A stretch of 64,000 bases of DNA from Gautieria morchelliformis (taxonomy: Eukaryota > Basidiomycota > Agaricomycetes > Gomphales > Gomphaceae). Where the stretch lies: positions 62,001-126,000 of the forward strand of contig WHVA01000310.1 of NCBI GenBank assembly GCA_015179125.1, written 5' to 3'. Below the pieces are notes generated by a model. The model saw only the letters and a list, made by a program, of their open reading frames with translations. It searched no databases and was not told where the DNA came from. Shown in pieces: positions 31,221 to 42,693 of this stretch (the stretch's first letter is position 1; each line of letters starts with the position of its first letter). The position numbers were made by a program, and so were the translations under genes.

Positions 31221-31233
31221 GGTTATGGGCCCC
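31221..31233 (+). promoter_or_regulatory. Copia primer-binding site, half-tRNA-iMet type
   Basis: GGTTATGGGCCCC follows the 5' LTR directly. GGTTATGGGCCC is complementary to the anticodon stem-loop region of initiator tRNA-Met (anticodon CAU within), the internal priming mode known for Drosophila copia and relatives. Confidence 0.7.
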
Positions 31234-31262
31234 GCACCATAATCGAAGGAAAAAATCACAGT

Positions 31263-31502
31263 ATGTCCAAATCAGAAACTGAAGGTCGCGCGAAAAGCAT
31301 CAAACTTATGGGCATGAATTATGATACCTGGGCAACTGAAATGCAGGAGAAGCTCATGACAGTAGATGCATGGCAAATAGTCACCAAAGACTTCAAAAGA
31401 CCAATGGATGCAAGAGAAGCCAAAAAATGGCTCTTGAAGAGCGAGAAGGCTGCTGGCATCATACTCGAATCTGTATGGGATCCTGCTTTGCCGGTCAAAT
31501 AG
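31263..31502 (+). pseudogene. Copia gag N-terminal fragment
   Basis: It reads MSKSETEGRAKSIKLMGMNY, then DTWATEMQEKLMTVDAW, the LxGxNYxxWxxxMxxxL pattern of copia Gag (UBN2/DUF4219 type). After 79 codons it stops at TAG 31500-31502, a stop created by the edge of the foldback element. Confidence 0.75.
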
Positions 31503-31855
31503 GAGAACTTCCATGTATTTTCAATATAGTGACCTTAAAATATAGCATACAGGTATTGCTATCATTGGGGATAAACTATTTAAACTTCCACTAATTTCCT
31601 ACCATTTTTTCGCCATTTTTAACGAAGTCCTTGGATCAAAACACTTCTATTCTGTTGCAGCAGAGTTATGAATCCACATGTATCCACAACTCTGCTGCAA
31701 CAGAATAGAAGTGTTTTGAGCCAAGGACTTCGTTAAAAATGGCGAAAAAATGGTAGGAAATTAGAGGAAGTTTAAATAGTTCATCCCCAATGATAGCAAT
31801 ACCTGTATGCTATATTTTAAGGTCACTATATCGAAAATACATGGAAGTTCTCCTA
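31500..31855. repeat. 356-bp foldback/MITE with arms of about 168 bp
   Basis: The left arm (TAGGAGAACTTCCATG...) and right arm (...CATGGAAGTTCTCCTA) are near-perfect inverted copies along their full length. A loop of about 20 nt lies at 31670-31690. TA dinucleotides at both ends fit a Tc1/mariner-type duplication. It lies inside the copia gag. Transcribed, it would form one long hairpin RNA. Confidence 0.88.
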
Positions 31856-31879
31856 TTTGCTTATTCAAACTCCGACGCG

Positions 31880-33990
31880 CGCGAACCCAAACTCAAGCCT
31901 GTGGACACTTACGCGCCCACAAACTCTGGCCAATCAAACCCTCATTGAAGGGATGATCGCACTACTACAGCAAGCCCATCTACCAGCGTGTCATGACACA
32001 TTTATTTCTCATACTCAGATGCTCGGTTCTTCCATTCCCCACTCCACCTCCGTGTTCGCTCCGATAACCCTTGCCGTGTTCGGCGACCGATCTTCACTGT
32101 TTGCACCATTCACCATAGCCACGCCGTCAAAGCACAATCGACGTCTTTGGACTGACCTGGCAGTCATTGCTGGGCCTATCACCTCCTCTGCTCAATCCTC
32201 TTTCGATGATGTTCTGATAATTGGATTGTCATGACTTGTGTATTTCCTGCACCTTGTTATCCCCATTTTCCCTTTTGCCACTCCTCCCCCGCGTTCACTC
32301 AGCTTCGCCCCCCACTTCAACCACTCTCCCCTATGTCATCTCCGTTCGCCCTTCCTCACATTTCGCTGAACGACTATTCGCCGCTCGCATCATTCGCCAA
32401 CAGGCACACCATCAAAATACGATCGACACCCCCTCCCCAGTATGATGGTTCGTCACTACTCCCATCAGCTTCTCGATCCAACCCCTTTGGGTGTTCATAT
32501 GGCCAGGATGTGTTCGCGGGATGTCCCTTCCATAGGTCATGTGGGATCAACCCAGTAGATGAAGAGTCCGTGCAGGGTAGCATATATGCAGGTCCCAAGA
32601 CATGGTTCCGTACATAAGTGCCTTCGCCACCTTTACTCTCCATTGTTTCATGTTCTCTCTCTTCTCTCACACTATTGTATGTTTATTCCATCTATGTTGT
32701 ATCATGACTGCGGACCCCTATCCAACCCTAACTCGGGACAGCCTCTTTCCTATTCGCTGATACCTTACGTGCATTCAATATAAGTAGTTCACATTCGCAT
32801 GTATATTCTCCAGTTCAATTATCATACATCGTCCATCTTGTGCAAACTTGACCTCGCTGTGATCATCGTCTTGAGCCTTCTCCTGGAGATTCCTATCTTC
32901 AACCAGAAGAGGACTTAGGCATCACTGGTGAGTTCTCATATTTCACCTTCGTTACCTTAGCCTTTGAACTATTTTCTGTGCTGTCGGCGAAGGGCTCCGA
33001 AGGTGCTCCTTCGCCGGCGAAGGGACTGTCACTGCTTATACAGCCCTTCTGTAATGCCTTGTACGTTACATCGTCAAGTGTCACGGGCTATTTTTCTACG
33101 ACTGTAGATAGGGCGAGCTCCGTTCGGGCAACCCTCTTATCTTGTGAACAATTATTGGTTCACCTATTCGCCGAATGGCATACTTATTCACACAAGTTAT
33201 TCGGGCATTCGCTGTGTTCACTAATACACGATATTAATGCCTAAAAACCAATCTTGACACAGTGTCGATGTGGGGAGAAGCCCTAAAATTATTGGTTCGG
33301 ATCATCAATGCCATCCCAACCTCTGCACTTGTAGAAAAAACCCTGTATGAGGCCTGGTTTGGCTACAAACCAAACCTTGGAATGCTATGTACATTTGGAT
33401 GCACTGCCTATGTCCACATGCAAAAGGATGAGAGAACTGGACTGCAACCCAGATCCCGCAAATGCATTTACCTTGGTTTTGAGGACGGTTATAAGGGCTG
33501 GTGCTGCTTGGATCCTATCACAAAACATATCCTCATATCTTGAGATGTCATCTTTGATGAATCTGAATTCCCAGGTCTCGCCATGACTAGAAATGCCATT
33601 GAATCACCTCCACCAACCACTTTACTTCCCGACCAGATTGCAGCTCCACCGGAAAGACAGCCGGACCAAGATACTGAACTCCCAGTGAATCCCGGCCCAC
33701 AGGCCAAACCCAACCCACCGGCCACTCCAAATCCTCCTCCAGCCATCCCTGACCCACCAGCTGACCTTGACCCACCAGCTGTCCCTGACCCACCACCCCG
33801 CCGCTCCAGTAGGATGACCGCCCGCATTGATTATCATCACCTCCACAACCTCATTCAGGCCCTAGAATTCATCTATGATGAATTGGACACCACTGATACA
33901 AACATGATTTCACCGTGCATCGTCAGAGCGGCACTGAATGCGACAATAAAAGATGACCGCATACCTAAAACATTCACCGAAGCAATGTGA
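31880..33990 (+). pseudogene. Copia integrase, split by a family-C solo LTR
   Basis: 31926-31988 reads NQTLIEGMIALLQQAHLPA, and 33262-33540 continues WGEALKLLVRIINAIPTSAL, then FGCTAYVHM, KDERTGLQPRSRKCIYLGF and GYKGWCCLDP. This is the copia integrase C-terminal half and GAG-pre/RVT_2 linker pattern. The Pro-rich linker (33600-33800) leads into 33810-33990. A stop at 33541-33543 and the LTR insertion inactivate it. Confidence 0.82.
31989..33259 (-). repeat. Solo LTR, family C, long form (minus strand)
   Basis: It is 1271 bp, starting TGTCATGACA on the plus strand and ending CAATCTTGACA, the reverse of 38130-39398. It is flanked by CAGCG (31984-31988) and CAGTG (33260-33264), a 5-bp duplication with one mismatch. 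It splits the copia integrase. Confidence 0.85.
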
Positions 33991-34640
33991 CACTCCAATG
34001 CGCCAATGTGGAAGAACTAACAGATGCAGAAATCCAAGCCCTCCTGGACAATGGGACATGGGAACTGGTAAAACTACCGCCTGGAGAGAAAGCCATTGGC
34101 TCTCGGTGGGTCTTCTGATTCAAGCTCCATTCAGGTGGCTCTCTCACTCACATACACGCCCGATCTATCAGCCAGGTGATTCCAAACATGGACTGATGCT
34201 GACCACGGAGGAAACCCTGACAATGGTCGGTCAACCTCCAGATTCCTCACAAACATCAGGACTGGAGCCGTCAGCTGGGCCAGCAAATTGCAGAATATAG
34301 TTACCTTGTCCACAACCGAGGCTGAATTCGTCACTCCTAGTGGGAACTGAGATCATCTGGTTGCAGAGTCTATTAGATGAGTTCAACACAAAAGTCGAAG
34401 GACGGTCTCACCTATTCATTGACAATCAATCTGCTCTCTCTGTTGCCAAAAATCCTGAACATCATGGACGCATGAAGAACCTGGATATCCGGTACTTCTG
34501 GCTGTGAGAGAAAGTGGCTCATAAAGTCATTCAGATCGGCTACCTACCCACGAATAACATGCCAGCAGATCTACTGACCAAAGTGCTGCCTCACAAGTCA
34601 GTAGAACGGCATGGACGCGCCATGGGACTCTTCTGAGGTT
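33980..34640 (+). pseudogene. Copia RT start fused to RNase H (internal deletion)
   Basis: Early RT (EKAIGSRWVF, about 34089-34118) runs almost directly into RNase H (TGAVSWASKLQ, STTEAEF, MKNLDIRYF-like, MPADLLTKVLPH). The catalytic YxDD palm is missing. Frame changes and stops are present. The polypurine tract CAGGGGGGTG (34649-34658) precedes the 3' LTR. Confidence 0.8.
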
Positions 34641-34658
34641 GACCGTGTCAGGGGGGTG

Positions 34659-34824
34659 TGTTACTCGTGCAAGATCACGTGATGCAGTCACCCAATATAG
34701 TAGTCTGAGTTCGAAGGGAAACCCTATCAGTTTTCCCTTCGAACTCAGGTACGTACTGCTAGATACTCACTGAGCAGATAGTAATCTAATCAGTTTTCCC
34801 TTCGAACTCAGCCTGCACGTGACA
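34659..34824 (+). repeat. Copia 3' LTR
   Basis: This 166-bp copy runs TGTTACTCGTGC to GCACGTGACA, followed by GATGG. Confidence 0.93.
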
Positions 34825-35166
34825 GATGGACCCTGCCTCATTGGGGCTTCCATCCACATTGAACACTGGGATTCCATGTTGCAACTTCCGTGTGGTCAGT
34901 CGGTTCTGTTCCACATAGTCCCGGTCCATAAACTGACCAGTGTCCCCACAATCAACAAGTGCAGGTCCGGATTTGACTTCCGCCATGTCTGTCATCTGGA
35001 TCTCCACCTTAGTGACCAGTGACTTGGCGCCAGGGGTGGTAGCAACAACATAGCGCTTCAGGAGGCGTCTCTCCCAAGGGCGGATGCAGAATGGATGTTG
35101 GATTCGGCTTTTGTGCAACTTTATCCGGTGGGTCTGCACGAAGTGAGGGGAGTGGGGGCTTCTCAT
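34825..35166 (-). pseudogene. Gypsy-B protease, N-terminal part
   Basis: It reads KRYVVATTPGAKSLVTKVEI and VDCGDTGQFMDRDYVEQNRL. The active-site motif is DCGDTG where the relatives have DCGATG, so even the joined protease is altered. The copia element interrupts it after GSPNEAGSI. Confidence 0.8.
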
Positions 35167-35262
35167 TCTCTACTTCAAGACAGGCAAACCGGTTATGTAC
35201 AGGCAGCAGGGGAACACATCTCACCTGCTGCATGTCACAAAATCCGACACATCTTCCACTTC

Positions 35263-36403
35263 TCACACACCATGTTCCGCATTTTCGGAACTGTCTTCCA
35301 CTGTGGGCGCTCTGCTTATGTCTGCCTGCATGAGAAACTCTGGAATGAGCTCAAGTTTCTCCTCCGTGGTCATAAGCTGGATGTCAAAGGCTTGGGGGCA
35401 TTCGTGGGCATAGTGGCTGGGCTGCCGGCATTGGAAGCAGGTGACAGTTAGGTTGCCTTTTCTGGGCATGCGGTCAACATCCATTGGGGCACAGCCACTC
35501 TTTGAGGGATGGGGGGCTAGTGTTCCTAGCAGGGGCAGGAAGAGCAGCCGTCAGAAATATCTTCCGCGTCAGAATGAATACTGCTCCGGGTTTCGGCACA
35601 GGTGGAGTAGGATGAGCGGAACTGCATGTCATGTTCTGGTTTGTCTCCACAAAGGCCTCATTTGCTTCCCTGTTTCGGGACACCCTTTGGGCAGCTTGGT
35701 ACCACCCTTCTGGGTCATCGAAATCCGGAGCTCTAACCCCAAGTAGTGCGACTTGGTTCTGGAGTGTCAGATCTAGTCCTCGTCAGAATTTGATGACAAT
35801 CATCTTGTCATCATCGTATTCTGCGAGGTCAATGAGCTCCTGGAAGTGATCAATGTAGTCATTGACTGCATCCTTGGCCTGGTACCAGCTGGTCCCCTCA
35901 AGCTTCATAAGGGCTGTGAGTTGCTTGTTTTTCAGGGAGAACTGGTCTGAAAAGGTCTTCTCGAAGGCGTCCCAGTCCTGGAAGTAGTTGCCTTTGCCCT
36001 TTGCTTCATTTCGGATCACCTTGTTTGCAAAACAGGCTGCGCGGTCCGACTTGAAAAAGGACAATGCCCAATGAATCCGAGCCTGGTCGTTCAGAAAGAG
36101 GTCTCCGACAATTGCGAAGTAGATGCTGCATGTGTTGAAGAATGTGCATCCCTTCTCCCAATCTCCATCAAAGTCCACTGGAGTCGCGGGTTTGACTTTT
36201 GCCCACTTCGCAGACATCCTCTCTTCCACTACTTCTGCTTTTCTGAAATCCAACTCATCCTGCATTGCATTTCCACCACTTCGTGGAATATCTAACTTAG
36301 CCAAAATCGTTTGTAAGGCTGTTTCAATCGCATTGGTCTTCCTCTGGTTCCATGTCAACTCCTCCGCCATATTCCAAAGATGATCATCTGGATCCATGTC
36401 CAA
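35263..36403 (-). pseudogene. Gypsy-B gag
   Basis: 36403-35783 is one open reading of 206 codons (MDMDPDDHLWNMAEEL..., DFDGDWEKGCTFFNTCSIYF, YFQDWDAFEKTFSDQFSL). It ends at a TGA (35783-35785) where Gypsy-1 has CGA. The C-terminal part continues with the zinc knuckle CFQCRQPSHYAHEC (about 35440-35400). It is the best-preserved capsid of this family in the window. Confidence 0.85.
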
Positions 36404-36460
36404 AGGAGGAGAAGTATGGGATGGGATATCCGGGGTTGGCTTGACATAAGAAGAGGGGCG

Positions 36461-36946
36461 TGTAAGGGCAACCCTGGCTGGTTGTGGAGATCACACTACC
36501 AACTGACAAGGGGAAATCCAAAGTATGTATAAATGAACAGAGTATACAAGAGAGGGGATTCTCACCTGACAAGGGGAAATCCAAAGAGAAAATTCTAAGG
36601 ACCCCCAATGTCGGCGAGCCCATATTATACTACGCTGCTCACCCAGGGACAACACTTGGCACCCACCATCAACCCTGCATCTCCCTGACCACCCTGACCC
36701 TTGATCAACCCTTGATGCCACCTATTACGCGAGTCGCTTGATGTCCGACACTGTTCCGAGAGTGGAAGTCGGAAATTGGAGTGGACCTGGCAAGGCGAAC
36801 AGAACTGGTGGAAGTTCTCCCAGAAGCGGAATCATTTCCGAAAGCGGAGGCGGAGATGGAATCGGAACCGGAAGCGGAGTCGGAAATGGAATCGGAACTG
36901 GGTGTGGTGTCAGAATTGGAAATGGAAAACAGGGTGTCCCCTGACA
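36461..36946 (-). repeat. Gypsy-A 3' LTR
   Basis: On the minus strand it runs TGTCAGGGGACACC to GCCCTTACA. The reversed polypurine tract (TCACCCCCCCTCT) adjoins it at 36947. Beyond it lies the gag leader of Gypsy-B. Confidence 0.92.
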
Positions 36947-36960
36947 TCACCCCCCCTCTA

Positions 36961-38129
36961 GCATGCTGCGTCCTCGAAGCACGGGACACAAGGGATTGAA
37001 ATGCCAGCGAGCGGATTCAGCGAGGGGCACCAGGGTGTGTCCTATAGAACTCACGGAGTTTGTCTGGAGTGGAAACAGCTTGCTCCGGGACCCACGAATT
37101 CTCCTCGTACCCATACCCTTCCCATTTCACAAGGAAATGGAGTCGTCCTCACACAAACTGGCTGTCCAGGATCCGTTCCACCACATAGTGCTCTTCCCCA
37201 TCTACAATTTCCGGCGGAGGTGGCGGACAAGCCTTCTGACCTGGAATTGGGTCCTCAAGCATAGAGAGTAACTTCACCACGTTGAAGATGGGGTGGAGGC
37301 GGGACATGGACATCGGAAGTCGGAGGCGGTATGCATTCCATCCAACCCTCCACGTCACTGTGAAGGGCCCAAGGTAGCAGTGGGACAGCTTCTGCGAAGG
37401 GCGTGTGGTGCGGATGTCACTTGCATCTACATACACCTTGTCTCCAACTTGGTACTCTGGGGCAGGAACCCGGCGTTGGTTGTAGTACCTTGCGAGGTCA
37501 TCCTTGGCCTTCACAAGGGCCGACTTGGCTTTCGAAAGGGTGGAGTCCATGCGGTCTCGGAACTCATTGACTGTCTCGAGTCGGGACTCTGCCTGGCGTG
37601 GCTCGAAGCCCATCCGTGGGTGTTGTCCGGAGTCAAGCATGAAGGGAGTCTGTTGTGTGGTGGAATGTACATGGTTGTTGTATTGGAATTCCACCAGTGG
37701 AAGTGACTCATCCCAGTCATCCTGCCTCTCATTGACAAAGAGGCGGAGATATTGCTCCAACTCCTGATTGACCCGTTCTGTCTGTCCGTCACCCTGTGGA
37801 TTATATGCTGTGGTGGTAGCCAGCTTTATGCCAAGCAGGCGGTAGAGCTCCCGAGTCAGTTCCGCGACAAATTGCAGACCTCGGTCAGAAACAACTTGCT
37901 TCGGGAGCCCATGCAACTTCCAGACATGTGCAAGGAACAGGCGGGCCGCTCCGAGGGCTGTGATTGTCGTGTGCATCGGAATGAAGTGGGACACCTTGCT
38001 TACCGAATCCACGACGTTCATGATCGCGTCCTAGCCATGAGACTCTGGGAGTTCAACGATGAAGTCGACACTGATGGTGTCCCAGCGGGATTCGGGATTC
38101 GGGAGCGGAACAAGTTCTCCGACGGGCGG
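36961..38129 (-). pseudogene. Gypsy-A integrase C-terminal part and chromodomain
   Basis: 38021-37149 reads in one frame: SKVSHFIPMHTTITALGAAR, SDRGLQFVAEL, YNPQGDGQTERVNQELEQYL (catalytic Asp and Glu present), then RLHPIFNVVKLL. The chromodomain follows but is cut at its start by TGA 37149-37151, where Gypsy-1 has CGA. Past that stop the same frame continues GRLHFLVKWEGY-like. Confidence 0.88.
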
Positions 38130-39398
38130 TGTCAAGATTGGTTTTTAGGGGTTAATATCGTGTATTAGTGAACACAACGAATGCCCAAATAACTTGTGCG
38201 AATAAGTATGCCGTTCGGCGAATGAGTGAACCGATGAATGTTCACGAAACAAAGGGGTTGCCCGAACGGGGCTCGCCCTGTCTACAGTCGTAGCGAAACA
38301 GCTCGCAGCACTTGACGACGTAACATGCAAGATATCGCGGAAGGGCTGTCTAAGTTTCGACGGTCCCTTCACTGGCGAAGGTGCTCCTTCGGAGCCCTTC
38401 GCCAACAGCACAGAAAGTAGTTCGAAGGTTAAGGTAACGAAGATGAAGTATGAGAACTCACCAGTGATGCCTAAGTCCTTGGCTGGTCGAAGATAGAAAT
38501 CTTCAAGGAGAGGCTCAAGACGATGATCACAGCGAGGTCAAGTTTGCACAAGATGGACGACGTATGATAATTGAACTAGGGAATGTACATGCGAATGTAA
38601 ACTACTTATATCGAATGCTCGTAAGGTATCAGCGAATAGGAAAGAGGCCGTCACGAGTCAGGATAGGGGTGCGCAGTCATGATACAACATAGATGAAATA
38701 AACATACAATAGAATGTAAGAAGGGGGACAACATGAAATGACAGAGATTAGAGGTGGCGAAGGCATTTATGGACAAAACCATGTCTTGGGACCCGTATAC
38801 ATGCTACCCTGCACGGACTCTTGGTCTACTGGGTTGAGTCTGCACGGCCTATGGAGGGGATGTCCTGCGAACATACTCTGACCATACGAACGCCCAATGG
38901 GGTTGGATTTAAGAAGACGATGGGGTTAATGATGGACCATCATGCCGGGTGAATGGTATCGATCATTTTTGATGGTGTGCCTGCTGGCGAATGATGCGAG
39001 CAGCGAATAGCTGTTCGGCGAGATGCAAGAGAGGTCGAACAGAGGTGATATAGGGGAGGAGAGGCCGAGGAGGAGGGCGAAGCCGAGCGAACACTGAGGA
39101 GGAGTGGCGAAAGGGAAAACGGAGATACCACGGGGCAGGAAATGCACAGGTCATGACAACCCAACTATTCGGACACCATCGGAAGAGGGTCGAGCAGAGG
39201 AGGTGGTAGGCCCGGTGATGACTGCGAGTCAGTCTCAGGACGTCGATAGTGCGTTTTGACGGCGCGGCTATAGTAGTTGGCGCGAACAGCGAGAGTTGGT
39301 TGCCGAACATAGCAATGGTGATCGGAACGAACACGAAGGTGGGTTGAAAAAATAGGAAAACTGAGCTTCTAAGTATGGGAGATAAACGCGTCATGACA
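38130..39398 (+). repeat. Solo LTR, family C, long form, in Gypsy-A integrase
   Basis: This 1269-bp block starts TGTCAAGATTGG and ends GCGTCATGACA. It has the 5-bp duplication GGCGG (38125-38129 and 39399-39403). It interrupts the integrase after the HHCC finger. TCATGACA occurs twice near its 3' end (39154-39161 and 39391-39398). Confidence 0.9.
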
Positions 39399-42046
39399 GG
39401 CGGATGTCGTTGTGCTTTGGTTCGGAGACAAAGGTCACATGTCTTCACGTACTGCCCAATGTAGCGGGACATCTGAGGCCACCAGTAATTCCGAGCCACT
39501 AACTCCAGCGTCTTCCACCTGCCAGCGTGCCCAGCGACCCGTGTGTCATGGTGCTGGGACACGATGCGGCGGCGGAGGTCCGCCCCACCTGGAACATAGA
39601 CCTTGCCTCTGAAGTGGAGCAGTCCATCACGTTCCGACCATTCCGCTGCCCGTACAGACCGTGAGTGCCCTTTCCGAAGTTCCTCCACTGCCTTCACCAC
39701 CGACTCCTCCTTCTCTCCATTCTGGTACTGCCTCCGGATATCCCGGAGCATTTCCGCTTCCACCCCAACTGCAGTCACTCCTTCTAGGGCGCAGATTGCA
39801 AAAAGACTTGGGCGGAGCAGTGTCATATCAGCATTGTCTCCACTTCCGCTTCCATGATCCGCTCGGCGGGATAGCGCATCAGGCTTGCCCATGGTGTGGC
39901 CGGGCCGGTGGTGGAGCATGAAGTCGAACTGGGACAGGTGTAGGGACCACCGTGCTTGTCGTCGGTTCAACTTCTTAGACGTGCGGAAATACTCGAGGTT
40001 CTTGTGGTCTGTCCAGATCTCAAAGGGGCATAGAGCACCCTCAAGGAAGTGTCGCCACTCCTCCAGTGCTTGGATGATTGCCAGCATCTCCTTGTCATGG
40101 ATCTCATAGTTCCGCTCGACCAGACTAAGGCTCTTAGAGAAGAAGGCAATCAGTTGCCACCCCCCACCATCTTCCGATGACTGTTGTGACAAGACCGCTC
40201 CGGTAGCTGTGTTGGAAGAATCTGCCTCGACTTGATAAGGGCGAGAGTTGTCGGGAAAGATCAGGACCGGGGCAGAAGTGATCAGCTCTTTGAGTTTGTC
40301 AAAGGAGGCCTGTTCCGGCTCTCCCCACCCCCATCCAACCTCCTTCTTGGTGAGGTCGAAGAGGGCACGGGCGTGGCAGGAGAACTCCTTGATGAACCAC
40401 CGGTAGAAATTGACAAACCCAATGAAGGACTGGACCTCCTTCTTGTTCCGCGGCACGGGCCAATCCAACACACCGGACACCTTGACTGGGTCCATTTCCA
40501 CCTTTCCTTCCGACACAATCACCCCAAGATACTCTATCCACGTCCGCTCAAATTCGCACTTTTCCGGCTTGAGACACAGGTTGTACTCCCGGAGCCGTTC
40601 CAGCACTCTCTGCATGACTTCCCGATGTTCAGACATTGTTTTTGTGAAGATGAGGATGTCATCGAGGTAGATGCAGACAACCCCTTCTGCTATCATGTCA
40701 CGGAAAATGTCATTCATCATCGTCTGGAACGTGGCAGGACTGTTGGTGAGGCCAAAGAACATGACCTGTGGCTCAAAGAGTCCTCGGTTGGTGCGGAATG
40801 CAGCCTTCCACTTGTCTCCCTCCCGGATCCGGACATTATTGAAGCCCCAGCGGACATCCAGCTTAGTTAAGTACCTCGCCCCGCGGAGTTGTGTGATCAG
40901 TTCAGAAATGAGTGGAATGGGGTACTGGTTCTTGATCGTGATCGCATTCAAGGCCCAGTAATCCTGCACAAGTCTGAGCGAGCCGTCCTTCTTCTTGATG
41001 AAGAACACCAGAGATGCCATGGGTGACTTGGAGGGGCGGATCCTCCCTGTATGGAGGTTTTCCACAAGGAATGCATCGAGCTCTACCTGCTCCTTTGGTG
41101 ACAGCGGGTAGACCTTGCAGTTGGTGGGCTTTGACCCAGGCTCCAACTCTATGGCGTGGTCCCACAGCTTCCGTGGAGGCAGGGCATCAAACGACTCCTT
41201 GGAAAAGACGTCCTCGAACTCCCGCAGATACTCCGGAATTTCCGCCTCCACTCTATCATGCCTCTTGGAGGCTTCAGTAAGGCGTTGCGAAATATTTCCG
41301 GTGGCGCGGATGTGTTCCGCTTCCGGCGGAAGGTTTACGTACAGCAAGCGCTCCCCTTCCGCCAGAGTGTCTTCCAGGCCAAGTCGGATGACATCAGAGT
41401 CGGAATCGGAATCGGAATTGGAAGTGGGATCCAGTTCAAATTCCGCTTCTGAGTCTTCTTCTGCAAGCAGTGGATGGGGGCCAGAACGACATGTCTGTAT
41501 GAGCCGTTCGGTCTTCCGCTGCTCCTGGCGCTCCTTCCGCACTTCCGACCGGCACATGTGGCACTTGGCTGGACATCGACTCATCAGTACCTTCCGAGTT
41601 TGCCAATTGATCTCCGGGTTGTGCTCCTGAAGCCAGGTAAACCCGAGGATGATGTCTTGCTTCCCCAGGCTGGTGACTGCAAAGGAAGTGCGTTCTGAGT
41701 GCCCATCGTAGCGGAGAATTGTGTCTACTATCTCGGTGATGGACCCTGCCTCATTGGGGCTTCCATCCACATTGAACACCGGGATTGCATGTTGCAACTT
41801 CCGCGTGGTCAGTCGGTTCCGTTCCACATAGTCCTGGTCTATAAACTGACCAGTGGCCCCGCAATCGACAAGGGCGGGTCCAGATTTGACTTCCGCCATA
41901 TCTGTTGTCTTGATCTCCACCTTGATGACTAGTGACTTGGGGCCAGGGGTGGCAGCAACAACATAGCGCTTCAGAAGGCATTTCTCCCAAGGGCGGATGC
42001 GGGATGGATGGGGTGTCGGATTTGGTTTTTGTGTGACTTTATCCAC
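39399..42046 (-). CDS. Gypsy-A Pol: protease-RT-RNase H-integrase finger (open)
   Basis: The reading from 42046 is unbroken to the LTR insertion (the open frame even continues into the LTR to 38963, 1027 codons). Protease has DCGATGQFID. RT has VQDYWALN (Trp where relatives have Arg) and YLDD (40669-40658). RNase H has VEADSSNTATGAVLS and TDHKNLEYF. The integrase finger is QHHDTRVAGHAGRW..CDLCLRTKAQ. There are no stops or frameshifts, which contrasts with the missing gag. Such a copy could only move with Gag supplied in trans, and the split integrase makes it inactive now. The first Met lies just before KVTQKPN because of the gag deletion. Confidence 0.88.
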
Positions 42047-42074
42047 CGGTCCTCTAGGGGAGAGACTTTTCTGC

Positions 42075-42564
42075 TGTAAGGGAAACCCTGGCTGGTTGTG
42101 GAGATCACACTACCACACAACTGACAAGGGGAAATCCAAAGTATGTATAAATGAACAGAGTATACAAGAGAGGGGATTCTCACCTGACAAGGGGAAATCT
42201 GAAGAGAAAAGTCTAAGGACCCCCAATGTCAGCGAGCCCATATTATACTACGCTGCGCAGCCAGGGACAACACTTGGCACCCACCATCAACCCTGCATCT
42301 CCCTGACCTCCCTGACCCTTGATCGACCCTTGATGCCACCCATTACGCGAGTCACTTGATTTCCGACACTGTTCCGAGAGTGGAGGTCGGAAATTGGAGT
42401 GGAACTGGCAAGGCAAACAGAACTGGTGGAAGTTCTCTCAGAAGCGGAATCATTTCTGAAAGCGGAGGCGGAGATGGAATTGGAACCGGAACCGGAGTCG
42501 GAAATGGAGTAGGAACTGGGTGTGGTGTCGGAATTGGAAATGGAAAACAGGGTGTCCCCTGACA
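42075..42564 (-). repeat. Gypsy-A 5' LTR
   Basis: This 490-bp LTR has ends as in the other family members. It is followed on the element strand by GCAGAAAAGTCTCTCCCC and GAGGACCGG. Confidence 0.92.
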
Positions 42565-42693
42565 GGGCTGTCATACGCCATGTGTACGGAACAGGTTGCA
42601 ATCTCTGAGTTGCTATCTCTGATTCCAAACACACCTATGGCAAATGCAACACGCAGTATGACTGCTGGTCCTCTAGGGGAGAGACTTCTCTGC

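Larger units (their letters stand above)
31055..34824 (+). mobile_element. Ty1/copia element, internally deleted, in Gypsy-B protease
   Basis: Two 166-bp LTRs (31055-31220 and 34659-34824) are flanked by GATGG (31050-31054 and 34825-34829). The order of gag fragment, integrase, short RT piece, RNase H is copia-type (integrase before RT). A foldback element (31500-31855) and a family-C solo LTR (31989-33259) are nested inside. Protease and most of RT are deleted, so it is non-autonomous. Confidence 0.92.
36461..42564 (-). mobile_element. Gypsy-A: gag-less Gypsy-1-family element nested in Gypsy-B
   Basis: The 5' LTR is 42564-42075 (490 bp) and the 3' LTR 36946-36461 (486 bp). Flanks are GGGCT (42565-42569) and GGGCG (36456-36460). 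The leader runs only about 30 bases, to GAGGACCGG, and then jumps straight into the protease reading (GTGGATAAAGTCACAC). The whole gag is missing. Pol is largely open. A family-C solo LTR (38130-39398) splits the integrase. Confidence 0.9.

Noticed and set aside
38963..39398. C-terminal extension of Gypsy-A Pol beyond 39399
   Set aside because: The open frame simply runs into the inserted family-C solo LTR; the real integrase continues at 38129 on the other side.
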